Shown piece by piece: positions 36,028-46,023 of a stretch of 50,212 nucleotides of DNA (position 1 is the stretch's first letter; each line of letters opens with the position of its first letter). Where the stretch lies: contig CACLUD010000003.1 of assembly GCA_902609995.1 (NCBI GenBank), positions 1-50,212 on the forward strand. The letters are read 5' to 3'. The stretch comes from an uncultured Prochlorococcus sp. GTDB taxonomy: Bacteria > Cyanobacteriota > Cyanobacteriia > PCC-6307 > Cyanobiaceae. A program made the translations under genes and the position numbers. The notes below the pieces were generated by a model. The model was given only the letters and a program-made list of their open reading frames with translations. It was not told where the DNA came from and did no database searches.

Positions 36028-37167
36028 ATGCCATTACTTTTAGATGCCCAAGAAAAGTGGGATGATTTTTTAGAGAATAAAATCACAAACTATGAAAAAC
36101 TGCGTAATTTTGATTATGGCCCAACGAATGAAAGCTCTGTTTCAAAATTATCACCTTATATCACTCATAGAGTTTTATTAGAATACGAATTGCTTGAAGA
36201 GGTTAAAAAGAAATATCATTCTCAAAAGATTAATAAATTTGTTGAAGAGATTTATTGGAGAATTTATTGGCAAGGTTGGATGGAAAATAGACCAAAGGTG
36301 TGGTGTGATTTTATTTCAGAAAAAAATTATGAATTTGATTTTGAAACCTATGAAAAATCAATAAATGGAAACTCAGAATTAGGTTTTTTCAATTCATGGG
36401 TTAATGAGTTAAAAACTTATAACTACTTACACAATCATACTCGTATGTGGTTTGCTAGTACTTGGATTTTTAATTTAGGTCTGCCTTGGCAATTAGGCGC
36501 AAGTTTTTTCTTTAAACATCTTTATGATGGAGATGCTGCCTCAAATCTTTTGAGTTGGAGATGGGTTGCAGGATTACAAACAAAAGGAAAGCAATATCGT
36601 TTTTCCCCAGCAAATCTAAGAAAATTTTCAAATAATAGGTTCAATGTTGAAAAGATTAATAACAGGCAAATCTTTCTTGAAGAAAAAAATCAAATACCAC
36701 TTGATGATAAGATTTATAAAAGCAATATGGAACCAAAGTCAGAAACCCTAATATTATTTGAGAACGATTTACATGTATCAACTCTTGAGAATATCTTACG
36801 AAATTACAAGAGCGTTTTTATTATCCTACTAGGCAATGCTCAAAGAAAAATAAAATTATCTGAAGCAGTTCTGAGTTTCAAACAACAAATAGTTCTTGAA
36901 TTTATAAAGCAATTTGATAATGTTACTCAGATTGATCCTTTAAAATTAAAAGAGACATTGGTTGATATTGATCATTTAGATATGATTTATCCTGGTGTTG
37001 GTGAAAATAACGATTTTATAAATGGTTTTAAGAAGTTAAATAATAAGGTGATTTTTAATTTAGTAAGAGATCAAGACTTATTTGCATGGAAGTTTGCCAA
37101 AAAAGGGTTCTTTAAATTCAAAGAAAATATACCCAAAATTAATCAATATGTTTTTCGACATTGGTAA
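36028..37167 (+). CDS. photolyase/cryptochrome FAD-domain-like protein with additional C-terminal domain
   Basis: 'FVEEIYWRIYWQGWMENRP', 'YNYLHNHTRMWFASTWIFNLGLPWQLGASFFFKHLYDGDAASNLLSWRWVAGLQTKGKQYRFSPANLRKFS'. Confidence 0.85.
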   Translation: MPLLLDAQEKWDDFLENKITNYEKLRNFDYGPTNESSVSKLSPYITHRVLLEYELLEEVKKKYHSQKINKFVEEIYWRIYWQGWMENRPKVWCDFISEKNYEFDFETYEKSINGNSELGFFNSWVNELKTYNYLHNHTRMWFASTWIFNLGLPWQLGASFFFKHLYDGDAASNLLSWRWVAGLQTKGKQYRFSPANLRKFSNNRFNVEKINNRQIFLEEKNQIPLDDKIYKSNMEPKSETLILFENDLHVSTLENILRNYKSVFIILLGNAQRKIKLSEAVLSFKQQIVLEFIKQFDNVTQIDPLKLKETLVDIDHLDMIYPGVGENNDFINGFKKLNNKVIFNLVRDQDLFAWKFAKKGFFKFKENIPKINQYVFRHW

Positions 37168-37322
37168 TGGAAATTTTTGAATGATAATAGCTTTTTTTTA
37201 AAAGAAAAAAAATTTTGAAATACGCATAAAACTAAGTATAAATACTTAATTAAAGATCAGTTTTATGGTTTAATCCACGATGAATAATGTGGCTAGTTAT
37301 TTTTACTTAAGAAATACATTTT

Positions 37323-37892
37323 ATGGTGCTTTCAACAATTCTTACAAAATCATTCAGCAAAGATACAGCTTTATTAATCCTAAGAGTAATTACTGGTACA
37401 GTTTTAATTCATCATGGATTTGAAAAGCTAGCTAATATAGAGAATTTTGCTGATGCTTTTGTCAGACCCCTACACTTGCCTTTCCCAATATTTTTATCAT
37501 ATGTAGCTGCATTTTCAGAAATTGGTGGAAGCTGGTTATTAATACTTGGTTTAGCTACAAGATTCGGTGCATTAGCAATTGTTGGTACTATATCGGTTGC
37601 TATCTATCATGCTCTAGTAACGTCTGGTTTTAATATTTTCTTGTTAGAACTTTTACTACTTTATTTCGCTTCAGCTACCTCAATAGCACTAACAGGTCCT
37701 GGAGATTTCTCAATTGATGAAGTAATTATAAGAGTATTGAGATCTGAATCTGATGATGAAGATATTCAAGAAACAATAAAAACAAAAACTAACACTAATA
37801 CTGCTAAATCAATCAGTCAAGAAGAATCTACCAACAAAGGTGGAATTTTTCAATTCCTACAAGCAAACTTACTCTCAGATACTTCAAATTAA
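37323..37892 (+). CDS. DoxX family membrane protein
   Basis: 'ALLILRVITGTVLIHHGFEKLANIENFADAF...PFPIFLSYVAAFSEIGGSWLLILGLATRFGAL'. Confidence 0.9.
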   Translation: MVLSTILTKSFSKDTALLILRVITGTVLIHHGFEKLANIENFADAFVRPLHLPFPIFLSYVAAFSEIGGSWLLILGLATRFGALAIVGTISVAIYHALVTSGFNIFLLELLLLYFASATSIALTGPGDFSIDEVIIRVLRSESDDEDIQETIKTKTNTNTAKSISQEESTNKGGIFQFLQANLLSDTSN

Positions 37893-38056
37893 ATTTTTGG
37901 ATAAAGACTATTAATAAATTCCTGTTTTTTTTGTAAGGAATTTATTTTTTCAAATTTAATTTTTAAAGTCGCTTCAGATAAACTTAAGAAAAGTCCTATA
38001 GCTGTTACCCAAGATAAAAAGATTAGAGGATTTTCAGGAATTTCTGAGAAATTCAT
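37889..38056 (-). CDS. 55 aa hypothetical membrane peptide
   Basis: MNFSEIPENPLIFLSWVTAIGLFLSLSEATLKIKFEKINSLQKKQEFINSLYPKI. Confidence 0.5.
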   Translation of the reverse strand: MNFSEIPENPLIFLSWVTAIGLFLSLSEATLKIKFEKINSLQKKQEFINSLYPKI

Positions 38057-38131
38057 ATATTTAATATTTCTTTTATAAAACTGACCGATCTATTTAATTT
38101 TTTCAACCTAAGTAAACAATTTAGAAATATT

Positions 38132-38707
38132 TTATGGATTTATTTCCATTTTTTCCCAATTATTTTCCTTATGCCAGACATACCTCTTGTGAATAGGCGT
38201 TACTAATTTAAGGAGATCTACAGAATATATTTCAAATTCTAATACAACAAAACTTTCTGGTTTATTTAAATCACTAGAAATTATTTGAGAAGTGCAAATA
38301 TTTTTATTAATCTGTTTTCCTGGATGTTGCCAAAACCAAGTTGATTTGGATCTATCTGATAAAGAATTCCAATATTTCATATTTTCCTTTAACTCCCTCA
38401 ATTTTCCTTTAAATCTAAATTGTGATTTGCTTTTATAAAAAAGCCATAAAACTTCTGCATTGGGGTTCAATTTTAAATGAGCAACTTTTTCGCTGCGACT
38501 ATCAGTAAAAATAAGAATTGAACTTGCAGTTTGCCATCCTCTAAAAACTACCGTACGTAATCTAGGTTCGTTATTCCTATTAATAGTACAAAGCTGAAAC
38601 CACCTACTTGAGGGTAATTTACCTTCTTTTTTTCTTGCAGACTTTAACTCCTGCCTCCATATTGGAATTTTAATTTCCTTCATTAAATTTGGGTAAAAGT
38701 AAACCAC
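38132..38707 (-). CDS. pyridoxamine 5'-phosphate oxidase family FMN-binding protein (Alr4036-like)
   Basis: 'SRWFQLCTINRNNEPRLRTVVFRGW', 'IFTDSRSEKVAHLKLNPNAEVLWLFYKSKSQFRFKG'. Confidence 0.88.
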   Translation of the reverse strand: MVYFYPNLMKEIKIPIWRQELKSARKKEGKLPSSRWFQLCTINRNNEPRLRTVVFRGWQTASSILIFTDSRSEKVAHLKLNPNAEVLWLFYKSKSQFRFKGKLRELKENMKYWNSLSDRSKSTWFWQHPGKQINKNICTSQIISSDLNKPESFVVLEFEIYSVDLLKLVTPIHKRYVWHKENNWEKMEINP

Positions 38708-39293
38708 TTATTCTCTTATATTCCGCAAATGAAGCATATTTTGTAAGTGATTTGTCCTTTTTTAGCATTCTTGGTAGAAAGACTCCAAAGAAAAATAAAG
38801 CAAGAATAGCAAAAGGTATAAAACTCACAGAAAGGATGGCAAATGATAAATAAATTAGTATTTCACCGAGGTAATTTGTATTTCTTATATTTTTGAAAAA
38901 TCCATCTTTAATAAGTTCTTTTTTGATTTTAAGAGTGAAATATTTTTGAGCATCACTTGCAAAATGCAGAAAAACACCAACTATATTTATTGAAATAGAA
39001 ATTGCAATTATGGGATATGAAACTGATTTTTGGGAGGAAATGAGAATAAATGGGGCTATCCAGTAACTACCAAGAAAAATAAAACCGGTAATTGAAGTGA
39101 TTAGATTTATTTTTTCTTTAAAATATGGATCTGGGAATATTTTTTCTTTTAACAACCAAAGTATTCCATAAGTTCCATGTAATGATAAATAAACCCATGC
39201 AGCAATTGAATAATTTTTATAAAACATCATTAACCCTGCCACAACAAACACAGTTAAACCTTTGTGCAGGTTAATTATTTGATTAAGTTTCAT
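38670..39293 (-). CDS. DUF1295/isoprenylcysteine methyltransferase-like membrane protein
   Basis: polytopic; 'LIKDGFFKNIRNTNYLGEILIYLSFAIL' near the C-terminus. Confidence 0.75.
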   Translation of the reverse strand: MKLNQIINLHKGLTVFVVAGLMMFYKNYSIAAWVYLSLHGTYGILWLLKEKIFPDPYFKEKINLITSITGFIFLGSYWIAPFILISSQKSVSYPIIAISISINIVGVFLHFASDAQKYFTLKIKKELIKDGFFKNIRNTNYLGEILIYLSFAILSVSFIPFAILALFFFGVFLPRMLKKDKSLTKYASFAEYKRISGLLLPKFNEGN

Positions 39294-39359
39294 TTTCTAA
39301 TTAATCTAAAAAACGAAAGTATTATTTGTGGATCTTCTAGCATTCATCAATAATCTAAT

Positions 39360-39430
39360 GGGCGATACTGGATTCGAACCAGTGACCACTACCTTGTCGA
39401 GGTAATGCTCTACCGCTGAGCTAATCGCCC
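39360..39430 (-). tRNA. tRNA-Val (anticodon GAC)
   Basis: Cloverleaf GGGCGAT TA GCTCAGCGGTAGAGC A TTACC TCGACAA GGTAG TGGTC ACTGG TTCGAAT CCAGT ATCGCCC. Confidence 0.92.
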
Positions 39431-39484
39431 TTTGGAAAAAGTCAAATATTTGAACTCCCTATATGAAAATAGCAGCTCAAGGAT

Positions 39485-40276
39485 TCATTTTCTAAGTAAC
39501 TTAATTTTCCATCTTTCTCTTTTGGTTATTTCTAAATCTAGAATTTCAATAAAACCCTTGTTATCAAGTTGAAGTTTGTCGCCAACTTTTAAACTAATAG
39601 TACCTTTCTTTACTGTCTTACCATTTAATTTAAGCATTCCAGTTTCTATCCTTTCCAAAATTTTGTTCCTAGAGATTCGGAAACCTGCAGAAGCTATTGC
39701 ATCTAGCCTTGTTGAAGCCTCTACCGTATTAATTATTTTTTTTGATCTCCCAATAGGTATTTGTAATTCATCTAAACATACTATGTTTATTTTTACTTTT
39801 ACATCTCTTAGGGAGATAATCTTTTCATCTAAGAATTCAATTTTTGAATCGTCGATTATTCCTTGAGCTCCTCTATCTCCTATTGTCCAAATATCACCAA
39901 TTCTTTCTTCCCTCAATCCATTATCTACTAATAAGGATCTAAAATCATCCTGAGTTGCGTTGTCAAACAAAAAATTACCATTCATTTGAATACCTTTCGC
40001 AGGGAAATCTTTAATTAGTTCATTTTTCTCTGGGGTATTATCTTCTCTAAAACATGCAATCTTGGATCTTTGGGCTGAATTATATCCTCCAAAAACAAAA
40101 AATTTAAAATCATTTAAATTTTCAAATTCTTTCAAGATTTCTTCACACACAAATGTTGAATTAAACCCGGTCCAATATGTTTGCCAATGTTTTAAAGATA
40201 AATTAGAAATATTTATTAATTCCTCAATTTCTTTTTTGTAATTTGAATTTATTAATAATTCCTTCAAGTCAATCAT
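39485..40276 (-). CDS. photosystem II S4 domain protein/YlmH-like RNA-binding protein
   Basis: S4 domain 'RLDAIASAGFRISRNKILERIETGMLKLNGKTVKKGTISLKVGDKL'. Confidence 0.88.
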   Translation of the reverse strand: MIDLKELLINSNYKKEIEELINISNLSLKHWQTYWTGFNSTFVCEEILKEFENLNDFKFFVFGGYNSAQRSKIACFREDNTPEKNELIKDFPAKGIQMNGNFLFDNATQDDFRSLLVDNGLREERIGDIWTIGDRGAQGIIDDSKIEFLDEKIISLRDVKVKINIVCLDELQIPIGRSKKIINTVEASTRLDAIASAGFRISRNKILERIETGMLKLNGKTVKKGTISLKVGDKLQLDNKGFIEILDLEITKRERWKIKLLRK

Positions 40277-40843
40277 TTAGCCTTCTATAAAAATTATGTC
40301 GCTAGGGTCTGATTGTTTTATTAAAGTCCAAGGTAACTCAGTTCCTATTTGATTTTCAAGAAGAACAAGCCATTTTCCTTCTTTATTGAAATCAATAATA
40401 GATCTCAACTCTTTATTTCTATTAACGTTAATACTTGCTGAAGATACAATGCTACCTAAATATCCTGAGCCCATACCCAAAAGACCCCCCATGAAAGATT
40501 CTCCTATATTGTTTAATCCAAGGAAGCTAAAAGTGGATAAGTTTGTCATATTAGAAAATGCTATGCCTGCTATAAAACCAAATGGCATTAGCCAGTTACG
40601 CATATTTTTCTGTCTTATTTTTCTATCAAGTTTTGGATTTAGGATTCTTATGTTTTCAATTTCTTCAGATTTAAAGAAGTTATTTGTTGATAAATTTAAT
40701 AATTGTTGTTGATCAGGAGTTGTTTTTTCTTTAGATGGCAAAATTAATAAACATTCTGTTAGAAATATTGATTTTTCCTTAAAAACACTTAATAGATCAA
40801 GGCATTTTTCTAGCTCATTAAATATCACTACACTTTTAGTCAA
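40277..40843 (-). CDS. conserved cyanobacterial hypothetical
   Basis: 188 aa with Gly-rich hydrophobic segment 'MPFGFIAGIAFSNMTNLSTFSFLGLNNIGESFMGGLLGMGSGYLGS'. Confidence 0.7.
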   Translation of the reverse strand: MTKSVVIFNELEKCLDLLSVFKEKSIFLTECLLILPSKEKTTPDQQQLLNLSTNNFFKSEEIENIRILNPKLDRKIRQKNMRNWLMPFGFIAGIAFSNMTNLSTFSFLGLNNIGESFMGGLLGMGSGYLGSIVSSASINVNRNKELRSIIDFNKEGKWLVLLENQIGTELPWTLIKQSDPSDIIFIEG

Positions 40844-40945
40844 TTTTCATTCCTCAAATGTTGGTTTGTTGATTCAAATTAATAAAACAAGATATCTCTA
40901 CTATAGATTAAGTTAAAGTAAAAAAATTAAAGAACAACTCTTTAA

Positions 40946-42532
40946 ATGACAAAAGTTTTAATTACAGACCCCATTGATCAAACGGGAATTGATATTCTTT
41001 CCCAAGTCGCTCAAGTTGATCAGAAGATAGGAATCTCGAACTCTGAATTGGCGTCTATTATCCATGATTATGATGCTCTTATGATACGCTCAGGCACTCA
41101 AGTTACAGGAGATATTATTAATTCTTCTAAGAAACTAAGAATAATTGGAAGAGCTGGGGTTGGTGTAGATAATGTGGATGTTAAGGCGGCTACTCAAAAG
41201 GGGGTACTCGTTGTTAATTCTCCGGGAGGGAATACAATAGCTGCTGCCGAGCATACAATTGCAATGATGTTGGCATTATCAAGAAATATACCAATTGCAA
41301 ATAGTAGTACTTTTTTGGGTAAATGGGAAAGAAAAAAATTTGTTGGTAATGAGTTGTTTAATAAAAAGCTAGGTGTTGTAGGTTTAGGAAAAATAGGAAC
41401 ACATGTCGCAAAAGTTGCCAATGCTCTTGGAATGGATGTTTATGGATATGATCCATTTGTTTCCTCAGAAAGAGCACAACAATTACAGGTCAGATTGTCC
41501 GAATTAAAAATATTGTTTGAGGAATCTGATTATGTAACTTTACATTTGCCGAGGACTTCAGAAACAGAAAACCTAGTAAATATTAAGGTGCTTAAAAGTA
41601 TGAAAAAAAATGCAAAATTAATAAACTGTGCGCGTGGTGGAATAATTGATGAAGAAGCTTTAGCTGAGGCACTTAATAATTCATTGATAGGAGGAGCAGC
41701 TATTGATGTGTTTGCTAAAGAGCCATTAGACTCCAATTCACCACTACTTAAAGTTGATAAAAATTTAATTCTTACACCTCATTTAGGAGCATCAACTAGG
41801 GAAGCTCAAGAGAATGTTGCTGTAGATGTTGCTGAACAAATAAGAGATGTTCTTTTGGGACTTTCTGCAAGAACAGCAGTAAATATTCCGGGTTTAAGTC
41901 CTGATATTATGGATAGCCTTAAACCTCATTTACAATTAGCTGAAACAATGGGCCTTTTAATAAGCCAACTTTCTGGAGGACAAATTCAAAAGTTAGAGGT
42001 AAGGCTTCAAGGTGAATTTGTGCAGCACCCATCACAGCCTTTAATCATAGCCAGTTTAAAAGGTCTATTAAGTAAGGCTCTAGGTGATCGAATAAATTAT
42101 GTTAACGCTTCTCTTGAAGCAGATTCTAGAGGTATTTCAGTAGTTGAAAGTAAAGACGAGGCTAGACCGGAATTTGCTAGCGGGTCACTTCAATTAACTA
42201 CATTTGGAGATAATGGTGAGCATAGTGTTGCAGGAAGTATTTTTGCTGATGGCGAATTGAGAATAATTAGCATTGATCAATATCCAGTTAATGTTTCTCC
42301 AAGTAGATTTATGCTTATAACTAGGCATAGAGATATGCCGGGCATTATTGGAAAGTTAGGTTCCCTCCTAGGGGACCACAATGTCAATATTGCCTCAATG
42401 CAAGTTGGTAGAAAAATTGTCAGAGGAGAGGCTGTTATGGTTTTAAGTATTGATGATCCTATTCCTACAAATTTGCTTGAATCAATTCTTGAAGTTGAGG
42501 GCATAACTAGTTCCGATCCAGTAACTTTATAA
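40946..42532 (+). CDS. serA: D-3-phosphoglycerate dehydrogenase
   Basis: 528 aa; 'VVNSPGGNTIAAAEHTIAMMLALSRNIP', 'GVVGLGKIGTHVAK', 'NCARGGIIDEEAL', C-terminal ACT domain. Confidence 0.97.
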   Translation: MTKVLITDPIDQTGIDILSQVAQVDQKIGISNSELASIIHDYDALMIRSGTQVTGDIINSSKKLRIIGRAGVGVDNVDVKAATQKGVLVVNSPGGNTIAAAEHTIAMMLALSRNIPIANSSTFLGKWERKKFVGNELFNKKLGVVGLGKIGTHVAKVANALGMDVYGYDPFVSSERAQQLQVRLSELKILFEESDYVTLHLPRTSETENLVNIKVLKSMKKNAKLINCARGGIIDEEALAEALNNSLIGGAAIDVFAKEPLDSNSPLLKVDKNLILTPHLGASTREAQENVAVDVAEQIRDVLLGLSARTAVNIPGLSPDIMDSLKPHLQLAETMGLLISQLSGGQIQKLEVRLQGEFVQHPSQPLIIASLKGLLSKALGDRINYVNASLEADSRGISVVESKDEARPEFASGSLQLTTFGDNGEHSVAGSIFADGELRIISIDQYPVNVSPSRFMLITRHRDMPGIIGKLGSLLGDHNVNIASMQVGRKIVRGEAVMVLSIDDPIPTNLLESILEVEGITSSDPVTL

Positions 42533-42548
42533 ATAATTTGAGTAGTTA

Positions 42549-43451
42549 ATGGAAATAAAAAATTGGTATGAACTTACCTTTGAAATTGAAACTAATTTAG
42601 AAGAAATTATTATTTGGAAATTAAATGACTTAGGTATATCTAGTTATGCATTTGAAATTTTATTAAATAATAAAAATAATAAAAAAGTAATAATTTGGGT
42701 TCCAATTTTAAATTGGCCAGAAAGTTTAAGAATTAAACTTGTAAGAAATATTAAAGAGGTTTTAGATAAAAACAATTATCAAACCAATTGTTTTGATTGG
42801 AATCTTATTGAACAGGAAGATTGGATATCAAGCTGGAAGAAATATTGGGGACCAGAACTTGTAGGGGATAACTTACTTGTATTACCTTGTTGGCTTGAAT
42901 TGCCAGAAGAACATAAAAATAAGAAAGTTATTAAAATAGATCCTGGAGCAGCTTTTGGTACAGGAAGTCATCCCACGACATCTCTTTGCTTAGAAGAATT
43001 GGAAAAGATTTCATTATCTAGAAAGAAAATATTAGATATAGGTTCAGGTAGCGGTATTTTAAGTATTGCCGCTAGATCTTTTGGGGCTAGCAAGATATAT
43101 TCTATTGATAATGATTATCTGGCAATAAATTCTACTGAGTCTAATTTTCGGCTGAATTTTGGTAATCTTGATAATTTAAAAACATATTTAGGATCATTTG
43201 ATGGGTTGGTTTCAAAATATACTTTGAAAAATTTTGATTTTATTTTGTGTAATATTCTTGCAGAGGTTATAAAAGGCATAATCCCTGACATTCGTAATTG
43301 CCTTAAAATTGATGGAGAAGTTATTTTAAGTGGAATCTTGAATTCACAAAAAGATGAAATTATCAAATTATTAAAAGCTAGTAATTTACGAATAAATGAT
43401 GTATCTTCTAAAAAAGATTGGGTGTGCATTACAGCACAAAAAATCCCCTGA
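42549..43451 (+). CDS. prmA: ribosomal protein L11 methyltransferase
   Basis: '[22 protein letters not shown]', '[15 protein letters not shown]', '[11 protein letters not shown]'. Confidence 0.95.
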   Translation: MEIKNWYELTFEIETNLEEIIIWKLNDLGISSYAFEILLNNKNNKKVIIWVPILNWPESLRIKLVRNIKEVLDKNNYQTNCFDWNLIEQEDWISSWKKYWGPELVGDNLLVLPCWLELPEEHKNKKVIKIDPGAAFGTGSHPTTSLCLEELEKISLSRKKILDIGSGSGILSIAARSFGASKIYSIDNDYLAINSTESNFRLNFGNLDNLKTYLGSFDGLVSKYTLKNFDFILCNILAEVIKGIIPDIRNCLKIDGEVILSGILNSQKDEIIKLLKASNLRINDVSSKKDWVCITAQKIP

Positions 43452-43595
43452 TTTTAAAAATACATAAGTTTTTCTAATGTAACCTCCTTTTCTCATTGCA
43501 TTGTTTCATTTTTTACACCCCTTACACACAAATGCTTACAAACAATGTTAAAAAAGTATTAACGGTAAATTTCTTACCATCAATTTTTAAATTAA

Positions 43596-43895
43596 ATGGC
43601 TTCTTACAAAGTTACACTTATCAGTGAAAGTGAAGGTCTCAATTCTACAATTGAAGTACCTGATGATCAGTACATTTTAGATGCTGCTGAAGAACAGGGT
43701 GTTGATCTACCTTATTCTTGTAGAGCAGGAGCTTGTTCTACATGTGCAGGTAAGATCACATCAGGAACTGTTGATCAATCAGACCAAAGTTTTTTAGATG
43801 ATGATCAATTAGAGGCTGGTTTTGTTCTTACTTGTGTTGCATATCCATCTTCAGATGTAACAATTACTACTCATGCTGAAGAAGAACTTTATTAA
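43596..43895 (+). CDS. petF: plant-type [2Fe-2S] ferredoxin
   Basis: '[48 protein letters not shown]'. Confidence 0.97.
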   Translation: MASYKVTLISESEGLNSTIEVPDDQYILDAAEEQGVDLPYSCRAGACSTCAGKITSGTVDQSDQSFLDDDQLEAGFVLTCVAYPSSDVTITTHAEEELY

Positions 43896-43940
43896 TTTAT
43901 AAAAATTTACTCTATTTGGTTGTTTTATTAAAGTTTTTCT

Positions 43941-43969
43941 GCCACTCTCATATGAGGTGGCTTTTTTTT
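43941..43969 (+). terminator. Rho-independent terminator after ferredoxin gene
   Basis: GCCAC-T-CTC-ATAT-GAG-GTGGC then TTTTTTTT. Confidence 0.85.
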
Positions 43970-43976
43970 GCGATAA

Positions 43977-44342
43977 ATGAATAAATTTGAATTTTTTAAA
44001 ACAGATACAATCCAATCAAGTTACGGTGGTCAATTCAGTTATAAAGTGATTGGCCCATGTTGCAGGCTATATGACAGAGAAGAGTTGCCTTGGCCTTGTT
44101 CTAGGCTGGCCTGGCGCAGTAAAGAGCCAAGTTGGAGAAGAATAGGAGCTAGATTTGTCGCAGATATGGCCTCAAGAAAATGTCCATCGTATTCAGTTCA
44201 AATTTTAGAACCAGGATCAAAACCTTTAGAAACGGTAATAACACTATTCTCAAAGAAGTTTTCTTCAGAAATCCAAGAATGGTGGTATAGCAAAAAACCA
44301 GGTTCAAAAGAACCTGGTAATGTGTTGCCAGAAAGTATTTGA
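43977..44342 (+). CDS. conserved cyanobacterial hypothetical (CpcD/NblA-region-like uncharacterised protein)
   Basis: 121 aa; 'YKVIGPCCRLYDREELPWPCSRLAWRSKEPSWRRIGARFVADMA'; family name not recognised with certainty. Confidence 0.7.
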   Translation: MNKFEFFKTDTIQSSYGGQFSYKVIGPCCRLYDREELPWPCSRLAWRSKEPSWRRIGARFVADMASRKCPSYSVQILEPGSKPLETVITLFSKKFSSEIQEWWYSKKPGSKEPGNVLPESI

Positions 44343-44358
44343 AGTATTTTTTTAAAGT

Positions 44359-44937
44359 TTAAGCTTTTGGTTTTGGAGGCATATAACCCTTTAAACCTGA
44401 GCATTCAAGACTCTCAAAAGTATCAACACCTGTTTGTGAATTTGTTCCAGTGGCCCTTTCGCATAAAGATTTTCTTGTTTTTAAATCAAGATTTGCATCA
44501 GTAAAGTCTGCTCCATCTATAGTTGCCCCATCAAAAACACTTTTCATTAACTCGCCATTTGTTAGATTTGCATCTGAAAAATCAGCGTTATCAAAACGAG
44601 TCGCATATGCAATAAGGTCTTTCATATTGGCGCCTTTAAAACTAGAGTTCTTTGCAGTTGTTACGCTCATATAGGCCCCTTGAAGGTTGGCTTCGCCTAA
44701 ATCTTGGTTAGATAAATCATATTTTACATATTCATTATTTTGAAGATCTGCACCATGAAGATCTTCTTTCAATCCATCTACTGATGAAGGATCACTTGGA
44801 TAAAGTGCATTTGCAGAGATTGGATTAAGAAGTAAACCAATAATCAATGGAAGAAAAATAAGAAGTCTTTTGAAAGACTTGTTTAGTGATGAAAAAATAG
44901 AAACCATTTCGATCGACATCAAATTAAAAAAAACCAT
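44359..44937 (-). CDS. secreted pentapeptide repeat protein
   Basis: signal peptide ending ..ISANA and repeats 'LGEANLQGAYM', 'FKGANMKDL', 'FSDANLTNG', 'IDGADFTDANL'; true start may be an internal Met. Confidence 0.88.
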   Translation of the reverse strand: MVFFNLMSIEMVSIFSSLNKSFKRLLIFLPLIIGLLLNPISANALYPSDPSSVDGLKEDLHGADLQNNEYVKYDLSNQDLGEANLQGAYMSVTTAKNSSFKGANMKDLIAYATRFDNADFSDANLTNGELMKSVFDGATIDGADFTDANLDLKTRKSLCERATGTNSQTGVDTFESLECSGLKGYMPPKPKA

Positions 44938-44996
44938 ATGACTATTATTTCATGGGTTGGCCATTTACAACCCTACTGCTCACGAACTGTTGCAGT

Positions 44997-45935
44997 TTAT
45001 TTAATTTCTGCGGTTAAAAAATCTTTTGCAAGATAAGTATTAGGGAAAATTTCTTGAGCTTCTTTAAGCAAATCGCTTGGCTTTATTAGACTTCTTTGAG
45101 TATATCTAGGACTAAAATGTGTGATAATTAGTTTTTTTGCGTTAGATAATAGTGCAGTTTTTGCAGCCATTATTGTTGTCGAGTGTAATTTTTCGTAAGC
45201 CATTTTTTCATCTTCTTTGGAAAATGTAGATTCATGGACTAACAAATCTGCATTTTTGGATAGATTTACTGCTGATTCGCTAAAAACAGTATCTGTACAA
45301 TAAACAAAACTTTCACCTTTTCTAGGGGGACCACAAAACTCTTTCCCACTAATAGATCTCCCATCTTTCAATTCAACTGTTTTCCCTGATTGTAATTCTG
45401 AATATATGGGTCCAGGTGGGATTTTAAAATCTTTTGCTTTTTTGATATCGAATATCCCTGGTTTATCTTTTTCGCTCACACGATAACCATAGGCAGGTAG
45501 TCTATGTTTGAGGCAGGCACAATGAACTTCTATTTTATCGCTTTCAAATAAAACTTTATTTAGTGAGGCAAAATCTTCAACTTCTATAAAACGTAAAGGG
45601 AATGACAACTTGCAATAGCTATTCTTAAGTGCAGAAATTACAAAACTTCTTAATTCTGAAGGGCCATAAATTTCGATACCATTACTATTTCCCGATAAAC
45701 CCAATGTAGCCAAAAGGCCTGGTAAACCATAAATATGATCACCATGCATATGAGTAATAAATATTTTTTTAATTTGTGAAGACTTAATATCACTTTTCAT
45801 CAGTTGATGCTGTGTCCCTTCTCCGCAATCAAAAAGCCATACTTCAGCCGTTTGAGATAATTTAAGGGCTAAGGAAGAAACATTTCTTGTTAAGGTTGGC
45901 ACCCCAGAGCTTGTACCCAAGAAAGTGATATTCAC
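44997..45935 (-). CDS. rnz: ribonuclease Z
   Basis: 'MNITFLGTSSGVPT', 'FITHMHGDHIYGLPGLL', 'HESTF', 'LIITHFSPRY'. Confidence 0.95.
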   Translation of the reverse strand: MNITFLGTSSGVPTLTRNVSSLALKLSQTAEVWLFDCGEGTQHQLMKSDIKSSQIKKIFITHMHGDHIYGLPGLLATLGLSGNSNGIEIYGPSELRSFVISALKNSYCKLSFPLRFIEVEDFASLNKVLFESDKIEVHCACLKHRLPAYGYRVSEKDKPGIFDIKKAKDFKIPPGPIYSELQSGKTVELKDGRSISGKEFCGPPRKGESFVYCTDTVFSESAVNLSKNADLLVHESTFSKEDEKMAYEKLHSTTIMAAKTALLSNAKKLIITHFSPRYTQRSLIKPSDLLKEAQEIFPNTYLAKDFLTAEIK

Positions 45936-46023
45936 TTTTGATGTTATTTTTAATTTATTATCTATATTAAATCTAGACTTTTAGTCAGACTTAGGCAAAT
46001 GCAAAATTTGTTTTTCAAACATA

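Noticed and set aside
41194-42504. Antisense ORFs within serA (41194..41421, 41530..41736, 42277..42504)
   Set aside because: Shadow ORFs of a highly conserved gene.
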